A stretch of 64,000 nucleotides of DNA from Alteromonadaceae bacterium XY-R5 (GCA_001660395.1 LXWE01000004.1:124001-188000); one strand, 5' to 3'; positions 46,918 through 60,493 are shown, numbered from the stretch's first letter. Numbers and translations: made by a program. The notes: generated by a model not told the origin, from the letters alone.

Positions 46918-48183
46918 TTAGCTTTTTTGACGTTTCATGGCATCGAAGAATTCGTCATTGGTCTTGGTCATTGCCAGTTTGCCAATCAGGAATTCGATTG
47001 CGTCTACTTCAGACATCTCGTGAACGATTTTACGCAGGATCCACATTTTCTGCAGTTCATCCTGACTTGTCAGCAGTTCTTCACGACGTGTGCCTGAACG
47101 GTTGAAATCGATGGCTGGGAACACGCGTTTTTCAGCAATCTTACGATTCAGGTGCAATTCCATGTTACCTGTGCCTTTAAATTCTTCGTAGATAACCTCG
47201 TCCATCTTTGAACCGGTGTCGATCAGCGCAGTAGCAATGATCGTCAGGCTTCCGCCTTCTTCTACGTTACGTGCAGCACCAAAGAAACGTTTTGGTTTAT
47301 GCAGAGCATTCGCATCCACACCACCTGTCAGTACTTTACCTGATGAAGGAATAACCGTGTTGTAAGCGCGTGCCAGACGAGTAATAGAGTCTAACAGGAT
47401 AACTACGTCTTTTTTGTGCTCTACCAGGCGCTTAGCCTTTTCAATCACCATTTCTGCAACCTGAACGTGACGGCTAGCCGGTTCGTCAAAGGTAGACGCA
47501 ACCACTTCACCATTAACCAGGCGCTGCATTTCGGTTACTTCTTCCGGACGTTCGTCGATCAGCAACACCATCAACTGACATTCAGGATGGTTGGCGGTAA
47601 TTGACTGAGCAATATTTTGCAGCAACAGTGTTTTACCTGCTTTTGGAGGAGCGACGATAAGACCACGCTGACCACGCCCGATAGGCGATGCCAGATCCAG
47701 TACACGCGCCGTAATATCTTCAGTACTGCCGTTACCGCGCTCCATACGCAAACGCTCATTGGCGTGCAGTGGCGTCAGGTTTTCAAACAGGATTTTGTTA
47801 CGTGAATTTTCAGGTTTATCAAAGTTAACCTGATTGATCTTCAGTAAGGCAAAGTAGCGTTCGCTGTCTTTAGGCGGACGAATTTTACCTGAAATGGTGT
47901 CGCCCGTTCGCAGGTTAAAGCGACGGATTTGTGAAGGTGATACGTAAATATCATCAGGCCCCGCCAGATAGGATGAATCCGCGGAACGCAGAAAGCCAAA
48001 CCCGTCTTGAAGGATTTCTAATACGCCATCGCCAAAGATGTCTTCGCCGCTCTTGGCGTGGGCTTTGAGGATAGAGAAGATAATATCTTGTTTACGGGCA
48101 CGGGCCATGTTCTCCAGGCCCATTTCTTCTGACAATGCAACCAATTCGTTAATTGGTCTATTCTTGAGTTCCGTTAAATTCAT
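46918..48183 (-). CDS. rho: Transcription termination factor Rho
   Basis: Hexameric RNA helicase that ends transcription. The 421-aa protein has the N-terminal Rho motif ([22 protein letters not shown]), an RNA-binding cold-shock-like domain ([23 protein letters not shown]), the P-loop [11 protein letters not shown], Walker [11 protein letters not shown], and the Q- and R-loop regions ([25 protein letters not shown]). Length is typical. A 254-bp gap containing the trxA terminator separates it from trxA, so it should have its own promoter. Confidence 0.98.
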   Translation of the reverse strand: MNLTELKNRPINELVALSEEMGLENMARARKQDIIFSILKAHAKSGEDIFGDGVLEILQDGFGFLRSADSSYLAGPDDIYVSPSQIRRFNLRTGDTISGKIRPPKDSERYFALLKINQVNFDKPENSRNKILFENLTPLHANERLRMERGNGSTEDITARVLDLASPIGRGQRGLIVAPPKAGKTLLLQNIAQSITANHPECQLMVLLIDERPEEVTEMQRLVNGEVVASTFDEPASRHVQVAEMVIEKAKRLVEHKKDVVILLDSITRLARAYNTVIPSSGKVLTGGVDANALHKPKRFFGAARNVEEGGSLTIIATALIDTGSKMDEVIYEEFKGTGNMELHLNRKIAEKRVFPAIDFNRSGTRREELLTSQDELQKMWILRKIVHEMSEVDAIEFLIGKLAMTKTNDEFFDAMKRQKS

Positions 48184-48403
48184 ATTGGTGGGTCTTTATA
48201 CTTGAAACGTCGCTGTAACAGCAAAACAATATCGTATGATACAGGGTATGGTTTACTTATTTAAAAACGCTGAAGTAGCGTGATATAAGGTGTGTTCAGA
48301 AGAGAACGGTTAAAACTTAGCACCAATTAAAAGTATCGTCTAGTCAAAAAAACGGCTTTTTCAAAATCTTAACAATTGCGCATGACTTTTCTGGGGCTAA
48401 AAA

Positions 48404-48428
48404 TGAAAAAACCCGCAGTTCAGCGGGC
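48404..48428 (-). terminator. Rho-independent terminator of trxA
   Basis: CCCGC (48412-48416) pairs with GCGGG (48423-48427). On the minus strand the stem is followed by TTTTTTCATTTTT. It is 10 nt past the trxA stop. Confidence 0.8.
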
Positions 48429-48437
48429 TTTAACATA

Positions 48438-48764
48438 TTAGATGTTCTCGTTCAGGAACTGCTCTAATTGGGTCTTAGACAGCGCGCCCACTTTCGTAGC
48501 TGCGACGTTACCCCCTTTGAACAGTAACAGAGTTGGAATGCCGCGAATTCCGTACTTAGGCGGAGTTTCATTATTTTCATCGACATTCAGCTTGGCAACT
48601 GTTACTTTGCCTTCGAACTCTACAGCGATTTCTTCCAAAATCGGAGAGATCATTTTACAAGGGCCACACCACTCTGCCCAGAAGTCTACTAACACAGGGG
48701 CTTGGGCATTCAATACGTCGGCTTCAAAGCTGGCGTCAGAGATGTGGATAATTTTGTCGCTCAT
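48438..48764 (-). CDS. trxA: Thioredoxin 1
   Basis: General disulfide reductase. The 108-aa protein [17 protein letters not shown] has the active site WAEWCGPCK and the cis-Pro loop [11 protein letters not shown]. The open frame reaches 48848, but the promoter lies inside that stretch and the ATG at 48764 has GGAG 8 nt upstream. It is divergent from rhlB, as in enteric bacteria. Confidence 0.97.
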   Translation of the reverse strand: MSDKIIHISDASFEADVLNAQAPVLVDFWAEWCGPCKMISPILEEIAVEFEGKVTVAKLNVDENNETPPKYGIRGIPTLLLFKGGNVAATKVGALSKTQLEQFLNENI

Positions 48765-48816
48765 TATGTTCTCCATAATTGGTCTGTCGCTGAAATATAA
48801 CAGCGGACTCATATCT

Positions 48817-48844
48817 TTTATATATAAACTGTTTTTTAATGCAA
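48817..48844 (-). promoter_or_regulatory. Predicted trxA promoter
   Basis: TTGCAT (48839-48844), 16 bp, TATAAA (48817-48822) on the minus strand. The start point near 48810 leaves a leader of about 45 nt and rules out the longer trxA frame. Confidence 0.65.
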
Positions 48845-48864
48845 GCACTGATAAGCTATAAGCT

Positions 48865-50121
48865 ATGCAAACAACACACTTAACTGATACTCATTTTTCA
48901 GACCTGCCGTTACACGAAAAAGTGGTGCAGGCGCTCTCAGCAGCAAACTTCAATCATTGCACCCCTATCCAGGCCTTGAGCTTACCTCCGTTATTGGAAG
49001 GTAAAGACATCGCTGGCCAGGCGCAAACAGGAACTGGAAAAACGATTGCCTTTTTAACGGCGACGTTCCACCACCTTCTGACGCATCCCCAGGAACAAAA
49101 AGCCCAGCCAAGAGCCATTATTATGGCGCCGACGCGGGAACTGGCGGTACAGATCTACAATGACGCGGAAATGCTCAGTAAACATACTGGCTTGTCCCTT
49201 GGTCTCATATATGGAGGCGAAGGCTACCAAAGTCAACGGGAGATTCTGGAAAAGGGCGTAGATATTATCATTGGAACCACCGGGCGCATAATTGATTATT
49301 ACAAACAGGGCGTGTTTTCTCTGTCTGGTATTCAAGTCGCGGTGCTGGATGAAGCCGATCGTATGTTCGATTTAGGCTTTATCAAAGACATTCGTTTCTT
49401 GTTCCGTCGCATGCCGGTGGCCACAGAGCGTTTAAGCATGCTGTTCTCAGCCACCCTGTCTTACCGAGTACAGGAACTGGCTTACGAGCACATGAACAAT
49501 CCGACGCACGTGCAAATTGCACCTGAGCAGAAAACCGCCAGCCGCGTTAAAGAAGAACTTTTCTACCCGTCTGATGATGACAAGATGCTGCTATTGCTTA
49601 CCTTGTTGGAAGAAGAATGGCCAGAAAAGGCGATCGTGTTCGCCAATACTAAGCATGGCTGTGAAAAAGTTGCTGACTGGTTGGCTGCCGATAAGCACCG
49701 CGTTGGCTTGTTAAGTGGTGATGTACCCCAGAAGAAACGTCTGAAAATTCTTGAGGATTTCAGTAAAGATCGTCTGGATGTTTTGGTTGCCACTGACGTA
49801 GCAGCCCGTGGTCTGCACATTGAAAAAGTGACCCACGTATTTAACTACGATCTGCCAGATGATGCTGAGGACTATGTTCACCGTATTGGTCGTACTGGCC
49901 GTGCGGGCAAGAGTGGCCATGCCATTAGTTTTGCCTGTGAAAAGTACGCATTGAATCTGCCTGCTATCGAGAATTACATCGAGCATGCAATTCCCGTCAC
50001 CAGCTATGACCCAAGTGCGTTATTGGAAGATATTGAGGCGCCGAAGCAGCAATATCGTAAAAGATTGCAAAGCGGCAAAAGTTATAATAAACGTTCTCCC
50101 AATAAGCGAAATCCTAAGTAA
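48865..50121 (+). CDS. rhlB: DEAD-box RNA helicase RhlB
   Basis: Helicase that feeds structured RNA to the degradosome in relatives. The 418-aa protein has the Q-motif ([20 protein letters not shown]), motif [15 protein letters not shown], motif [10 protein letters not shown], motif III SATL, and [15 protein letters not shown]. The C-terminal tail is basic ([18 protein letters not shown]). gppA follows after 9 nt. Confidence 0.97.
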   Translation: MQTTHLTDTHFSDLPLHEKVVQALSAANFNHCTPIQALSLPPLLEGKDIAGQAQTGTGKTIAFLTATFHHLLTHPQEQKAQPRAIIMAPTRELAVQIYNDAEMLSKHTGLSLGLIYGGEGYQSQREILEKGVDIIIGTTGRIIDYYKQGVFSLSGIQVAVLDEADRMFDLGFIKDIRFLFRRMPVATERLSMLFSATLSYRVQELAYEHMNNPTHVQIAPEQKTASRVKEELFYPSDDDKMLLLLTLLEEEWPEKAIVFANTKHGCEKVADWLAADKHRVGLLSGDVPQKKRLKILEDFSKDRLDVLVATDVAARGLHIEKVTHVFNYDLPDDAEDYVHRIGRTGRAGKSGHAISFACEKYALNLPAIENYIEHAIPVTSYDPSALLEDIEAPKQQYRKRLQSGKSYNKRSPNKRNPK

Positions 50122-50130
50122 ACGGTATAC

Positions 50131-51642
50131 ATGACAGAACAGGCTCTATCTCTCCATCCGTCGCCCGAGCAGCTATATGCTGCAGTGGATTTGGGCTCGA
50201 ATAGTTTTCACATGGTTGTGGTGCGGGTGGATGCCGGCAATGTTCAAATCATCGGGAAAGTGAAGCAGAAGGTGCGTCTGGCCGCAGGCCTTGACGAACA
50301 GATGATGCTGGATGATTTGAGCATGGAGCGTGGCTGGCAGTGCCTGGAAACCTTTGCAGAACGTTTACTTGATATTCCTCCTGCTAACGTAAAAGTGGTG
50401 GGCACCGCGACTTTACGTCTGGCCAATAACGCCGATGTATTTATTACCAAAGCGGAAAAAATCTTAGGGCATAAGCTTAGGGTTATTTCGGGTGAAGAAG
50501 AAGCCCGCCAAATTTACTTGGGTGTGGCCTATACCTCCGCTAATTGCGGTAACACTTTGGTGATTGATATTGGCGGCGCCAGTACTGAGATTATTATTGG
50601 CAATGACATGAACCCTATTCATCTGACTAGTTTAGATATGGGGTGCGTGACGTTTATGGAACGCTATTTTGCCGGCGGTGTGTTGAGTGAAGAAAACTTT
50701 GGATACGCAGTTGCCGCTGCTCATGCCCTCATTGGTGCTGTCAGAGAAGAGTTTGTCAGTTTTGACTGGCAACAGTGCTTAGGGGCATCGGGTACACCTC
50801 AGGCGATTACAGAAATCCTCGTCGCTCAGGGGATCAGTGATTCCATTCGTTTGCCTTATTTACTTTCACTGAAACAGCAATGTATCGATGCCGGTCAGAT
50901 CGACCTTTTATCGATCCAGGGACTGGCAGAATCCCGACGTCCCATTTTCCCCAGTGGTTTAGCGATCTTGCTGGCCTTGTTTGAAAGCCTGGGCATTGAA
51001 CAAATGCAAATCTCTGGTGGCGCTCTGCGCGAAGGTTTGATCTATGGCATGTTAGATAATATGCAGCAGAATGATCGCCGAAAGCAGACATTAGCCACGA
51101 CTATTCAGCGTTTTCATATTGATAAAGAACAGGCGCGTCGGGTCAGTGAATTGGCTTTGGCACTGTATAAACAGATGTGCACTCAGGTGAATATCTGTAA
51201 TTTTGATGCCCAGGCGGTGCTTGCTGCCGCAGCAACGCTGCACGAAGCTGGTTTACATATCGAATATAAAAAATATCACGAACATGGCGCTTATATATTG
51301 AGGCATCTGCCTTTAGCTGGATATTCATTGCAGCAGCGTAAGGCCATTGTCGACTTGGTCGGTTCTCATCGTCAGGATATTCAAAAGGAACTAATTCTGA
51401 ATTATCCGGAAGATAAACAGGAATTGATGCGCAGCCTGATGCGCTTATTACGCTTGGCGCACATTTTGTCGATCCGTCGGAAAGACGATATTTTACCGGT
51501 TATTGAACTGAATATAGAGGGAGACGCCTGGGTGGTCAGTTTCCCTGATGGTTGGCTAAAGCATCATCCATTAATTGATGCAGAGCTAGCTAATGAAAAG
51601 TGGCTCCAGCATAAAGCTGGTTGGTTGCTAGAATTTAAGTAA
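50131..51642 (+). CDS. gppA: Guanosine pentaphosphatase / exopolyphosphatase GppA
   Basis: Ppx/GppA phosphatase that converts pppGpp to ppGpp or degrades polyphosphate. The 503-aa protein has the actin-fold motifs AAVDLGSNSFHMVVVRV and LVIDIGGASTEIIIGN, the catalytic Glu region ISGEEEARQIYLGV, and a C-terminal HD-like helical domain (AAAATLHEAGLHIEYKKYHEHGAYI). The placement behind rhlB favours gppA over ppx. Confidence 0.92.
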   Translation: MTEQALSLHPSPEQLYAAVDLGSNSFHMVVVRVDAGNVQIIGKVKQKVRLAAGLDEQMMLDDLSMERGWQCLETFAERLLDIPPANVKVVGTATLRLANNADVFITKAEKILGHKLRVISGEEEARQIYLGVAYTSANCGNTLVIDIGGASTEIIIGNDMNPIHLTSLDMGCVTFMERYFAGGVLSEENFGYAVAAAHALIGAVREEFVSFDWQQCLGASGTPQAITEILVAQGISDSIRLPYLLSLKQQCIDAGQIDLLSIQGLAESRRPIFPSGLAILLALFESLGIEQMQISGGALREGLIYGMLDNMQQNDRRKQTLATTIQRFHIDKEQARRVSELALALYKQMCTQVNICNFDAQAVLAAAATLHEAGLHIEYKKYHEHGAYILRHLPLAGYSLQQRKAIVDLVGSHRQDIQKELILNYPEDKQELMRSLMRLLRLAHILSIRRKDDILPVIELNIEGDAWVVSFPDGWLKHHPLIDAELANEKWLQHKAGWLLEFK

Positions 51643-51655
51643 GACTCACATAACG

Positions 51656-51682
51656 AAAAAGGCACCCTTAGGGTGCCTTTTT
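51656..51682. terminator. Bidirectional terminator between gppA and hemB
   Basis: GGCACCC (51661-51667), loop TTA, GGGTGCC (51671-51677), with A5 before and T5 after. It serves the convergent gppA and hemB genes. Confidence 0.92.
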
Positions 51683-51697
51683 CATGGATAACGCTGT

Positions 51698-54594
<2,897 letters not shown>

Positions 54595-54614
<20 letters not shown>

Positions 54615-55401
54615 TGATGTTTCCAAATAATTGCTGGCTGTTATCCCAACAAGCTTGTTGTAGTGTGACTATATCAATCCCCATTAACGGGGCCAAATGT
54701 TCTGCGATATGAGGAAGGACGGCAGGATGATTTGTACTTCCCATGGGGCGTGCTGATTTCTTTAAGGTTTTTGGCAATAAATAAGGGGCGTCGCTTTCCA
54801 GCATTACTCGATTTAGTGGTAACTGAGTTACCGCATCGCGAAGCACCGAACCTCGTTTGTCATCGCAAAGCCAACCCGTAATGCCAATATATAGGTCGAG
54901 TTCCAGGTAGGCTTGCATCTGTGTCATATCGCCAGTGAAGCAATGGGCTACGCCACCTTTGAGCTTTGGACGATATTGCGTTAGTAATGCTAATTGCTCG
55001 TCAAAGGCATCACGCTCATGCAAAAACACTGGTTTGCCACATGCCACTGCAATTTCCAACTGCTGTTCAAAACGCCTTAGCTGAACATCTTTGGGAGAAA
55101 AGTTGCGGTTAAAGTCGAGTCCACATTCGCCAACAGCTGCAACTTCCGGCAGGGTGACTAATTCGGCGATACGCGCCATGTCGGCGTCAGACGCGTTACC
55201 ACTGTCATGGGGATGGAAGCCTGCTGTGGCGCACAAATGCGCAGGGTATTGACGTACAAGAGCAATGGCCTTTTCACTTTCCGCTAGATTGGTGCCGGTG
55301 ATCATCAGTTGCGACACACCGGCAGTGACCGACTCGGGGATCACTGTTTCTGCAGGAAGCCTGGGATTGGTGAGGTTAACCCCGATATCAAACCAGGCCA
55401 T
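54595..55401 (-). CDS. tatD: TatD-family metal-dependent DNase
   Basis: Metal-dependent hydrolase with DNase activity in relatives. The 268-aa TIM-barrel protein shows FDIGVNLTNPRLP, TAGFHPHDSG, AVGECGLDFNRNFSP, PVFLHERDAFDE, GGVAHCFTGDMTQ and MLESDAPYLLPKTL. In E. coli it follows tatABC, as here. It overlaps the downstream GGDEF gene by 20 nt. Confidence 0.93.
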
Positions 55402-55404
55402 AGT

Positions 55405-55863
55405 TTACTTCACACGAGTAACACGAATACGTCGATTCAGTTCAGGTTTACCCAGGAAAAACGAATCTAAGGCTCCACGCGACAGTATAACGCGATCGCC
55501 TTTATCCAGACTTAGGCGCGTACCATCGGTTTGATGCCATTCCTGACCATTTTCCAGAACGATACGGTATTTCCCGTAAGGGTTCTTGTATATGGTGGTA
55601 ATGATACTGCTAATTTCGTCGACTTCGTTCAAAGGTCGTTGTTTGGCTTCTAATCCGAACACTTCATCACCCGAAGCCGGAGGCGTAAAGTCGGATATGT
55701 CACCATTCTTCTTCAGGCTATCCGTTAATGCGTCATAACACATTAGTCGCTTCAGATCGTTCTCCTGTTGCTTACAAGCAAGTAAACCTTTGGCTAACGG
55801 ATTGGAAAATGCCGGAGAGGCCATGACCGCTAAGGTCAGGCCGAGGATTGATAATTTTTTCAT
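55405..55863 (-). CDS. Small secreted protein of unknown function
   Basis: A 152-aa protein with a Sec signal peptide (MKKLSILGLTLAVMASPAFS/N). A two-cysteine segment LLACKQQENDLKRLMCYDAL could form a disulfide; a similar C-x(n)-RLxCYD pattern occurs in several secreted proteins of unknown role. The C-terminus is beta-rich (KYRIVLENGQEWHQTDGTRL, KGDRVILSRGALDSFFLG, RRIRVTRVK), perhaps an SH3-like fold. Its start overlaps the tatC stop (ATGA), and tatD starts 3 nt after it, so it belongs to the tat transcript. Confidence 0.75.
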   Translation of the reverse strand: MKKLSILGLTLAVMASPAFSNPLAKGLLACKQQENDLKRLMCYDALTDSLKKNGDISDFTPPASGDEVFGLEAKQRPLNEVDEISSIITTIYKNPYGKYRIVLENGQEWHQTDGTRLSLDKGDRVILSRGALDSFFLGKPELNRRIRVTRVK

Positions 55864-56612
55864 GAATGATTTTCTTGCTCTTCTTCCAGTGCTTCCTTAG
55901 ATTTTCTGGAATAGAGTCCGCCTATCAGTATCCCTACTTCGTACAATAACCACATAGGTACCGCCAGCAGAGTCTGAGAGATAATATCTGGCGGTGTTAA
56001 TAACATACCTATGATGAACACCCCGACAATGACGTAGGGGCGCTTTTCGCGCAGTGTTTTAGCATCCGTGGCACCCGACCAGCACAATAAAATGATGGCA
56101 ATAGGGATCTCGAAGGAAACGCCAAAAGCAAAAAATAGCTTGAGTACGAAATCGAGATAGCTGCTGATGTCCGTGCTAATGGTTACGCCTTCAGGTGCGA
56201 CACTGGTGAAAAAGGCAAATACCAGTGGGAATACCACGAAATAGGCAAACGCCACACCGGCATAGAACAGTAAGGTGCTGGAAAACAACAAAGGTGCGAT
56301 TAGCTTTTTTTCGTTTCGATACAAACCTGGGGCAACAAAAGCCCAGGCCTGATACAACACCACAGGAATGGCCAGAAAAAAGGACAGCACCAGGGTTAAC
56401 TTAAACGGTGCAAAGAATGGCGATGCAACATCTGTTGCGATCATCTGGGCGTTTTCAGGCATGCTTTGCAGCAATGGCTCCGCTAGCATGGCATACAAGT
56501 CCTGAGAAAAGGCCACCAGGCAGGCAAACACGATCAACACCGCGACAATGGCTTTGAGCATACGGCTACGCAGCTCAATCAGATGCGATACTAAAGTTGC
56601 AGATTCTGACAT
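55860..56612 (-). CDS. tatC: Twin-arginine translocase subunit TatC
   Basis: Core receptor of the Tat system that recognises twin-arginine signal peptides. The 250-aa protein begins with LVSHLIELRSRMLKAI and has six predicted membrane helices, with AEPLLQSMPENAQMIATDVASPFFAPFKLT and FGVSFEIPIAIILL as family hallmarks. It starts directly after the tatB stop (TAGATG). Confidence 0.97.
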   Translation of the reverse strand: MSESATLVSHLIELRSRMLKAIVAVLIVFACLVAFSQDLYAMLAEPLLQSMPENAQMIATDVASPFFAPFKLTLVLSFFLAIPVVLYQAWAFVAPGLYRNEKKLIAPLLFSSTLLFYAGVAFAYFVVFPLVFAFFTSVAPEGVTISTDISSYLDFVLKLFFAFGVSFEIPIAIILLCWSGATDAKTLREKRPYVIVGVFIIGMLLTPPDIISQTLLAVPMWLLYEVGILIGGLYSRKSKEALEEEQENHS

Positions 56613-56912
56613 CTAATCTTTCTGATAAGGTTTTTGGACGGATCTAGCGGCTTCTTTTAACTCGTCTACACTTTCCTGTAGCTCAGGTGCCAGATTTTCC
56701 ATATTGAGTTTTTCCGCCTTTTTTAGGTTTTGGTGCATTTCGTCCAGCCGTAGCTGCTGCTCCACTTCCTGGCGAAAGCCTGTGGCCATTTGCCGGATGC
56801 TGCGAATGGTTTTTGCGGTCGTCCTCATGGCACCGGGGAGCCGTTCAGGCCCCAGTACTACCAGGGCAATCACTCCAATCAGCAGCAGTTCCCAAAAGCC
56901 GATATCAAACAT
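56613..56912 (-). CDS. tatB: Sec-independent translocase subunit TatB
   Basis: Membrane partner of TatC. The 99-aa protein has MFDIGFWELLLIGVIALVVLGPERLPGAMR (membrane helix plus hinge) and an amphipathic, charged helix. It is 2 nt behind tatA. Confidence 0.95.
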   Translation of the reverse strand: MFDIGFWELLLIGVIALVVLGPERLPGAMRTTAKTIRSIRQMATGFRQEVEQQLRLDEMHQNLKKAEKLNMENLAPELQESVDELKEAARSVQKPYQKD

Positions 56913-56914
56913 AG

Positions 56915-57178
56915 TTAGGATTCTTTTTCAGTTTTACTGGCTGTTTGTGACGTTTGAGCGGTTTCGGCTTTGTTGGCTTGAGCGGATTTGTCTTCAACCT
57001 TGTTAGGTTCTTTAAAATCGGCGTCTTTATCTGCGGCGTCATCGTCGTTCATCGCTTTTTTGAAGCCCTTGATTGCAGAGCCCAAATCACCACCGATATT
57101 GCGTAATTTCTTTGTACCAAATAACAATACAATGATACCCAGAATGATAAGCAACTGGGGAATACTGATCCCAAACAT
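56915..57178 (-). CDS. tatA: Sec-independent translocase subunit TatA
   Basis: Pore-forming or membrane-weakening subunit. The 87-aa protein has a membrane helix ([18 protein letters not shown]), the [24 protein letters not shown] amphipathic helix and a charged tail. AAGGAG precedes the ATG. First gene of tatABC. Confidence 0.96.
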   Translation of the reverse strand: MFGISIPQLLIILGIIVLLFGTKKLRNIGGDLGSAIKGFKKAMNDDDAADKDADFKEPNKVEDKSAQANKAETAQTSQTASKTEKES

Positions 57179-57206
57179 AATGAACTCCTTCAGATTTTAA
57201 GTAATT

Positions 57207-57247
57207 ATTATACTGAGCAAATTTAAAACGTCACATGATTTGACGTT
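57207..57247 (-). promoter_or_regulatory. Predicted tatABC promoter overlapping an inverted repeat
   Basis: TATAAT (57207-57212) and GTGACG (57229-57234) with a 16-bp spacer on the minus strand. An inverted repeat AACGTCA-N7-TGACGTT (57227-57247) covers the -35, which is the layout of a repressor site. Confidence 0.6.
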
Positions 57248-57294
57248 GCCTTTACTTTAACCAGTTATTCTAGACAAATTCAGCGGGGAGAAGT

Positions 57295-58233
57295 TTGCTA
57301 AAAAGAACAGATACATGGTGTTTTAGCCTATTATTGCTTCTCTTTTCAGCCAGGGGTTTCTGTGCCACGGAAGAACAGCCCGCAAAGCCCTGGCTTGATA
57401 CTACCCACGAGACCATTACAGAGACAACAACGTCAATGGCTCGCTGGTTCGACAGTTTTTTTCTGACTGAAGACCAACCGGTGGATGAGGATGCCATAGG
57501 TGAAGCACAAATACGACTGGGTTGGGAACCCAGAAGCAGAGAATTATCCGAGTTTGAAACTCGGGTGCGTTTACGCATGCGTTTGCCGAACCTGAAAAAT
57601 CGTGCTGAGCTGGTATTTTCGGATTACGACAACGACGAATTAGAACAAGATAGCGCGTTGCAAAATAGTCGCCGGGTTCGTGGTGACGCTGAAGACCGAT
57701 ATAGTCTCGCCTTTAAGTGGGATTCGTTTATAGCTGATAAAGTCGATCATCGCATTGGTATTGGACGACGTTTACAGCCCTTTGTGCGTAGTCGTTATCG
57801 TGATCAATGGTTGTTGAACGACTGGATTGAAATGGAGTGGCAGAACGCGGTTTATTATTATACCCGTGATGCACTTGGCGCCGAAACGTCACTGAAATTT
57901 GGCTTTAAGCTCTCCAATAGTCGCTTGCTGCGTTTCAATAACCACTTTTACTTTCGCGATAAAACAGATGACTGGCTCTGGCGGCACAATGTGCAGCAGT
58001 ACAAAGTGTTTGATGAAAAAACAGCGTTGATCACAGGGCTGTATGTCGAGGGACTAAGCCGTCCCAATTATCGGGTTGAGGAGTACCTCGTCAGTATGCG
58101 TTTACGTCGGAATACCCTGCGTGACTGGCTGTTTTATGAAGTTGAGCCTTTCGTGATGTGGCGCCGGGATGAACACTTTTCTGCCTCTTATGGCATTGCC
58201 CTGAGGGTGGAGGGCTATTTTAGCCCTCGCTAA
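57295..58233 (+). CDS. Possible outer-membrane beta-barrel protein, unknown function
   Basis: A 312-aa protein with a signal peptide (LLKRTDTWCFSLLLLLFSARGFCA) and alternating short aromatic/charged beta strands suggestive of a barrel (RLGWEPRSRELSEFETRVRLRMRL; TSLKFGFKLSNSRLLRFNNHFYF; YGIALRVEGYF). No family is recognised. The start is TTG, with GGGGAG at 57284-57289; the next ATG would remove the signal peptide. It is divergent from tatA and convergent with ubiB, inserted between blocks that are usually adjacent. Confidence 0.65.
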   Translation: MLKRTDTWCFSLLLLLFSARGFCATEEQPAKPWLDTTHETITETTTSMARWFDSFFLTEDQPVDEDAIGEAQIRLGWEPRSRELSEFETRVRLRMRLPNLKNRAELVFSDYDNDELEQDSALQNSRRVRGDAEDRYSLAFKWDSFIADKVDHRIGIGRRLQPFVRSRYRDQWLLNDWIEMEWQNAVYYYTRDALGAETSLKFGFKLSNSRLLRFNNHFYFRDKTDDWLWRHNVQQYKVFDEKTALITGLYVEGLSRPNYRVEEYLVSMRLRRNTLRDWLFYEVEPFVMWRRDEHFSASYGIALRVEGYFSPR

Positions 58234-58236
58234 GAC

Positions 58237-59865
58237 CTAACCTTTTAATGTTGCAGCCCGGATCCAGGCGATTGTGCCAAGCACCGCCGTTATACCTGAG
58301 TAATGCCAGCTGGGCTGCCATGCAGGCAAAATCACAGACAAAATCAGTAGCGTGGCGCCGGTCAGGGTATAAAACTGACAATTGCTGGCTCGGCGTTGAG
58401 CTTCCAGTTGTTGCTGCATATGCTGCTGTTGCAATGCAGGCAAGGATTTAATCTGCTGCAAGCTGTCATAGAGCAAATCCGGCATTTCCGGCAGTTTCTC
58501 AGACCAATATGGCAGGTTAGAACGAATCTTCTGATACATGGCCTTAAAGCCAATTTGCTCACGCATCCAGTTTTCCAGGAAAGGCTTAGCGGTTTCCCAC
58601 AAATCCAATTGCGGATATAACTGACGGCCTAACCCTTCTATATAGAGTAGGGTCTTTTGCAGCAATACCAGTTGCGGCTGCACGACCATGTTAAAACGCC
58701 GTGCCGTGTTGAATAACTGTAATAACACATTGGCGAAGGAAATTTCTGCCAGAGGTTTTTGGAAAATCGGTTCGCACACAGTGCGAATCGCCACCTCAAA
58801 TTCATCTATGTTGGTATTTCCCGGCACCCAGCCAGAATCTACGTGCAGCTCGGCAACCTTGCGGTAATCACGGTTGAAAAAGGCGATAAAGTTCTCGGCC
58901 AGATAACGTTTATCTTCGCGGTTCAGTGTGCCCACAATGCCGAAGTCGATACCGATATACTGTGGATTTTCCGGCGTGTTGTAGGAAACAAAGATATTAC
59001 CGGGATGCATATCTGCATGGAAAAAGCTGTCGCGAAATACCTGAGTAAAAAATACTTCGACACCACGTTCCGCCAGCTTTTTCATGTTGGTGCCCTGGGC
59101 TTCGAGGGCCGTCACATCGGCCACAGGAATCCCGTAAATGCGCTCCATTACGATGACATTTTTGCGGCAATGGTCGCTGTAGATGTGCGGCACATACAGG
59201 GCGTCTGAGTTTTCAAAATTACGACGTAGCTGAATACCGTTTGCGGCTTCGCGCAATAAATCCAGCTCATCAATGATGGTCTTTTGATATTCATCTACCA
59301 CTTCAACCGGGCGCAGGCGTTTGCCATCGGGCAATAGCTTTTGCACGACAAAGGCAAAAGTACGCAACAACTCCACATCAGCGTGGATGGTATGTTCAAT
59401 CCCCGGGCGGATGACTTTCACCACTACCTGCTGGCCATCTTCTTTCAGGATCGCTGCATGAACCTGAGCAATGGATGCTGAGGCGAGTGGTTTCGCCTCG
59501 AAATCGATGAAGAGCTCGTCTAAGGTTTTGATACCAAGGGCTTGTAAGATCAGCTGTTGGGCCAGATCGCTGTCGAACGGTTGTACTTTATCCTGTAAAT
59601 GCGCCAGTTCATTGGCAATGTCGGGCGGTAATAAATCACGGCGCGTCGACAGCATTTGGCCAAATTTAATAAACACAGGGCCAAGGGCCTGCAACGCCAG
59701 TCGAATACGCGCACCGGTGGATTTATCCTGATGCTTATTACGCAGCCAAAACAGACTTCTGCGCGCCAGGCGTGCATACCAAGGTTGCCAGCGGGCTGGG
59801 ATAAGGTCGTCTAATCCATGTTCTAACAGGACTTTGCTGATGTGGTAAAAGCGTAATACGCGCAC
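58237..59865 (-). CDS. ubiB: Ubiquinone biosynthesis atypical kinase UbiB
   Basis: ABC1/ADCK-type protein needed for ubiquinone synthesis. The 542-aa protein has [16 protein letters not shown] (KxGQ motif), the Ala-rich loop [34 protein letters not shown] with catalytic Asp/Asn, and two C-terminal membrane helices ([30 protein letters not shown]). The start is GTG with AGGAA upstream. It lies 7 nt behind ubiJ. Confidence 0.95.
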   Translation of the reverse strand: MRVLRFYHISKVLLEHGLDDLIPARWQPWYARLARRSLFWLRNKHQDKSTGARIRLALQALGPVFIKFGQMLSTRRDLLPPDIANELAHLQDKVQPFDSDLAQQLILQALGIKTLDELFIDFEAKPLASASIAQVHAAILKEDGQQVVVKVIRPGIEHTIHADVELLRTFAFVVQKLLPDGKRLRPVEVVDEYQKTIIDELDLLREAANGIQLRRNFENSDALYVPHIYSDHCRKNVIVMERIYGIPVADVTALEAQGTNMKKLAERGVEVFFTQVFRDSFFHADMHPGNIFVSYNTPENPQYIGIDFGIVGTLNREDKRYLAENFIAFFNRDYRKVAELHVDSGWVPGNTNIDEFEVAIRTVCEPIFQKPLAEISFANVLLQLFNTARRFNMVVQPQLVLLQKTLLYIEGLGRQLYPQLDLWETAKPFLENWMREQIGFKAMYQKIRSNLPYWSEKLPEMPDLLYDSLQQIKSLPALQQQHMQQQLEAQRRASNCQFYTLTGATLLILSVILPAWQPSWHYSGITAVLGTIAWIRAATLKG

Positions 59866-59872
59866 GGGGTTC

Positions 59873-60493
59873 CTATTCTTTTATATGGGCTTGCAAGCGG
59901 TTAAGTCTGGCTTCAAGGCGTTCAGCATGACTGCGCACGTCATTTACCTGATCACAAAAATCTGCCACTGCAATCGCCGGAGCGGCAATGCGTTTTTCTT
60001 CGATTGCGCCTTCGGACAGTATTTGTCGCAGCAGATCGGTACGTTGCTGAAAATGCGCTTTTACCTGAGAGCCCAATTGGAACAATTTATGGGCGGGTAC
60101 GTCGCCAATAAAACGAGAGAGATGCTCTTCCCAGTCGATATGCAGGGTTTTCGCCAAATCGCTGGCGGCCTGTGCCACATCCAGATCGCCATCCAGGGTC
60201 AACAGGTTTTGTTTGATCAGACGGGTAATCTGACTTTTATCCTGCAACTCTTTCACTGTGGCCAAAGACAGTCCGATGGCGCAGTCGTAGCCCATATCAC
60301 TGCTGTCCGTAATCACCAGCACATCGACTTTATCAGAAAACACAAAACGCAGTGGCCATGGCAACTCGGATAAATGAACCTGCAATTGTTTGCCCTTTAA
60401 AGGAGCCAATTTGCTGGCAATATCCTCGTCCAGTGGTAACAACCGATTAATGGCAGTTTCCAGTACGGAAGTGAACAACTGTGCCGCAGGCAT
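59873..60493 (-). CDS. ubiJ: Ubiquinone biosynthesis accessory factor UbiJ
   Basis: SCP2-type lipid-binding factor that supports the Ubi complex. The 206-aa protein has the SCP2 fold ([31 protein letters not shown]) and a C-terminal coiled coil ([22 protein letters not shown]), as in the family. It sits between ubiE and ubiB, 2 nt after ubiE. Confidence 0.92.
   Translation of the reverse strand: MPAAQLFTSVLETAINRLLPLDEDIASKLAPLKGKQLQVHLSELPWPLRFVFSDKVDVLVITDSSDMGYDCAIGLSLATVKELQDKSQITRLIKQNLLTLDGDLDVAQAASDLAKTLHIDWEEHLSRFIGDVPAHKLFQLGSQVKAHFQQRTDLLRQILSEGAIEEKRIAAPAIAVADFCDQVNDVRSHAERLEARLNRLQAHIKE

Noticed and set aside
48442..48861. 139-codon plus-strand frame
   Set aside because: Antisense to trxA and its promoter; a shadow of the thioredoxin codons.
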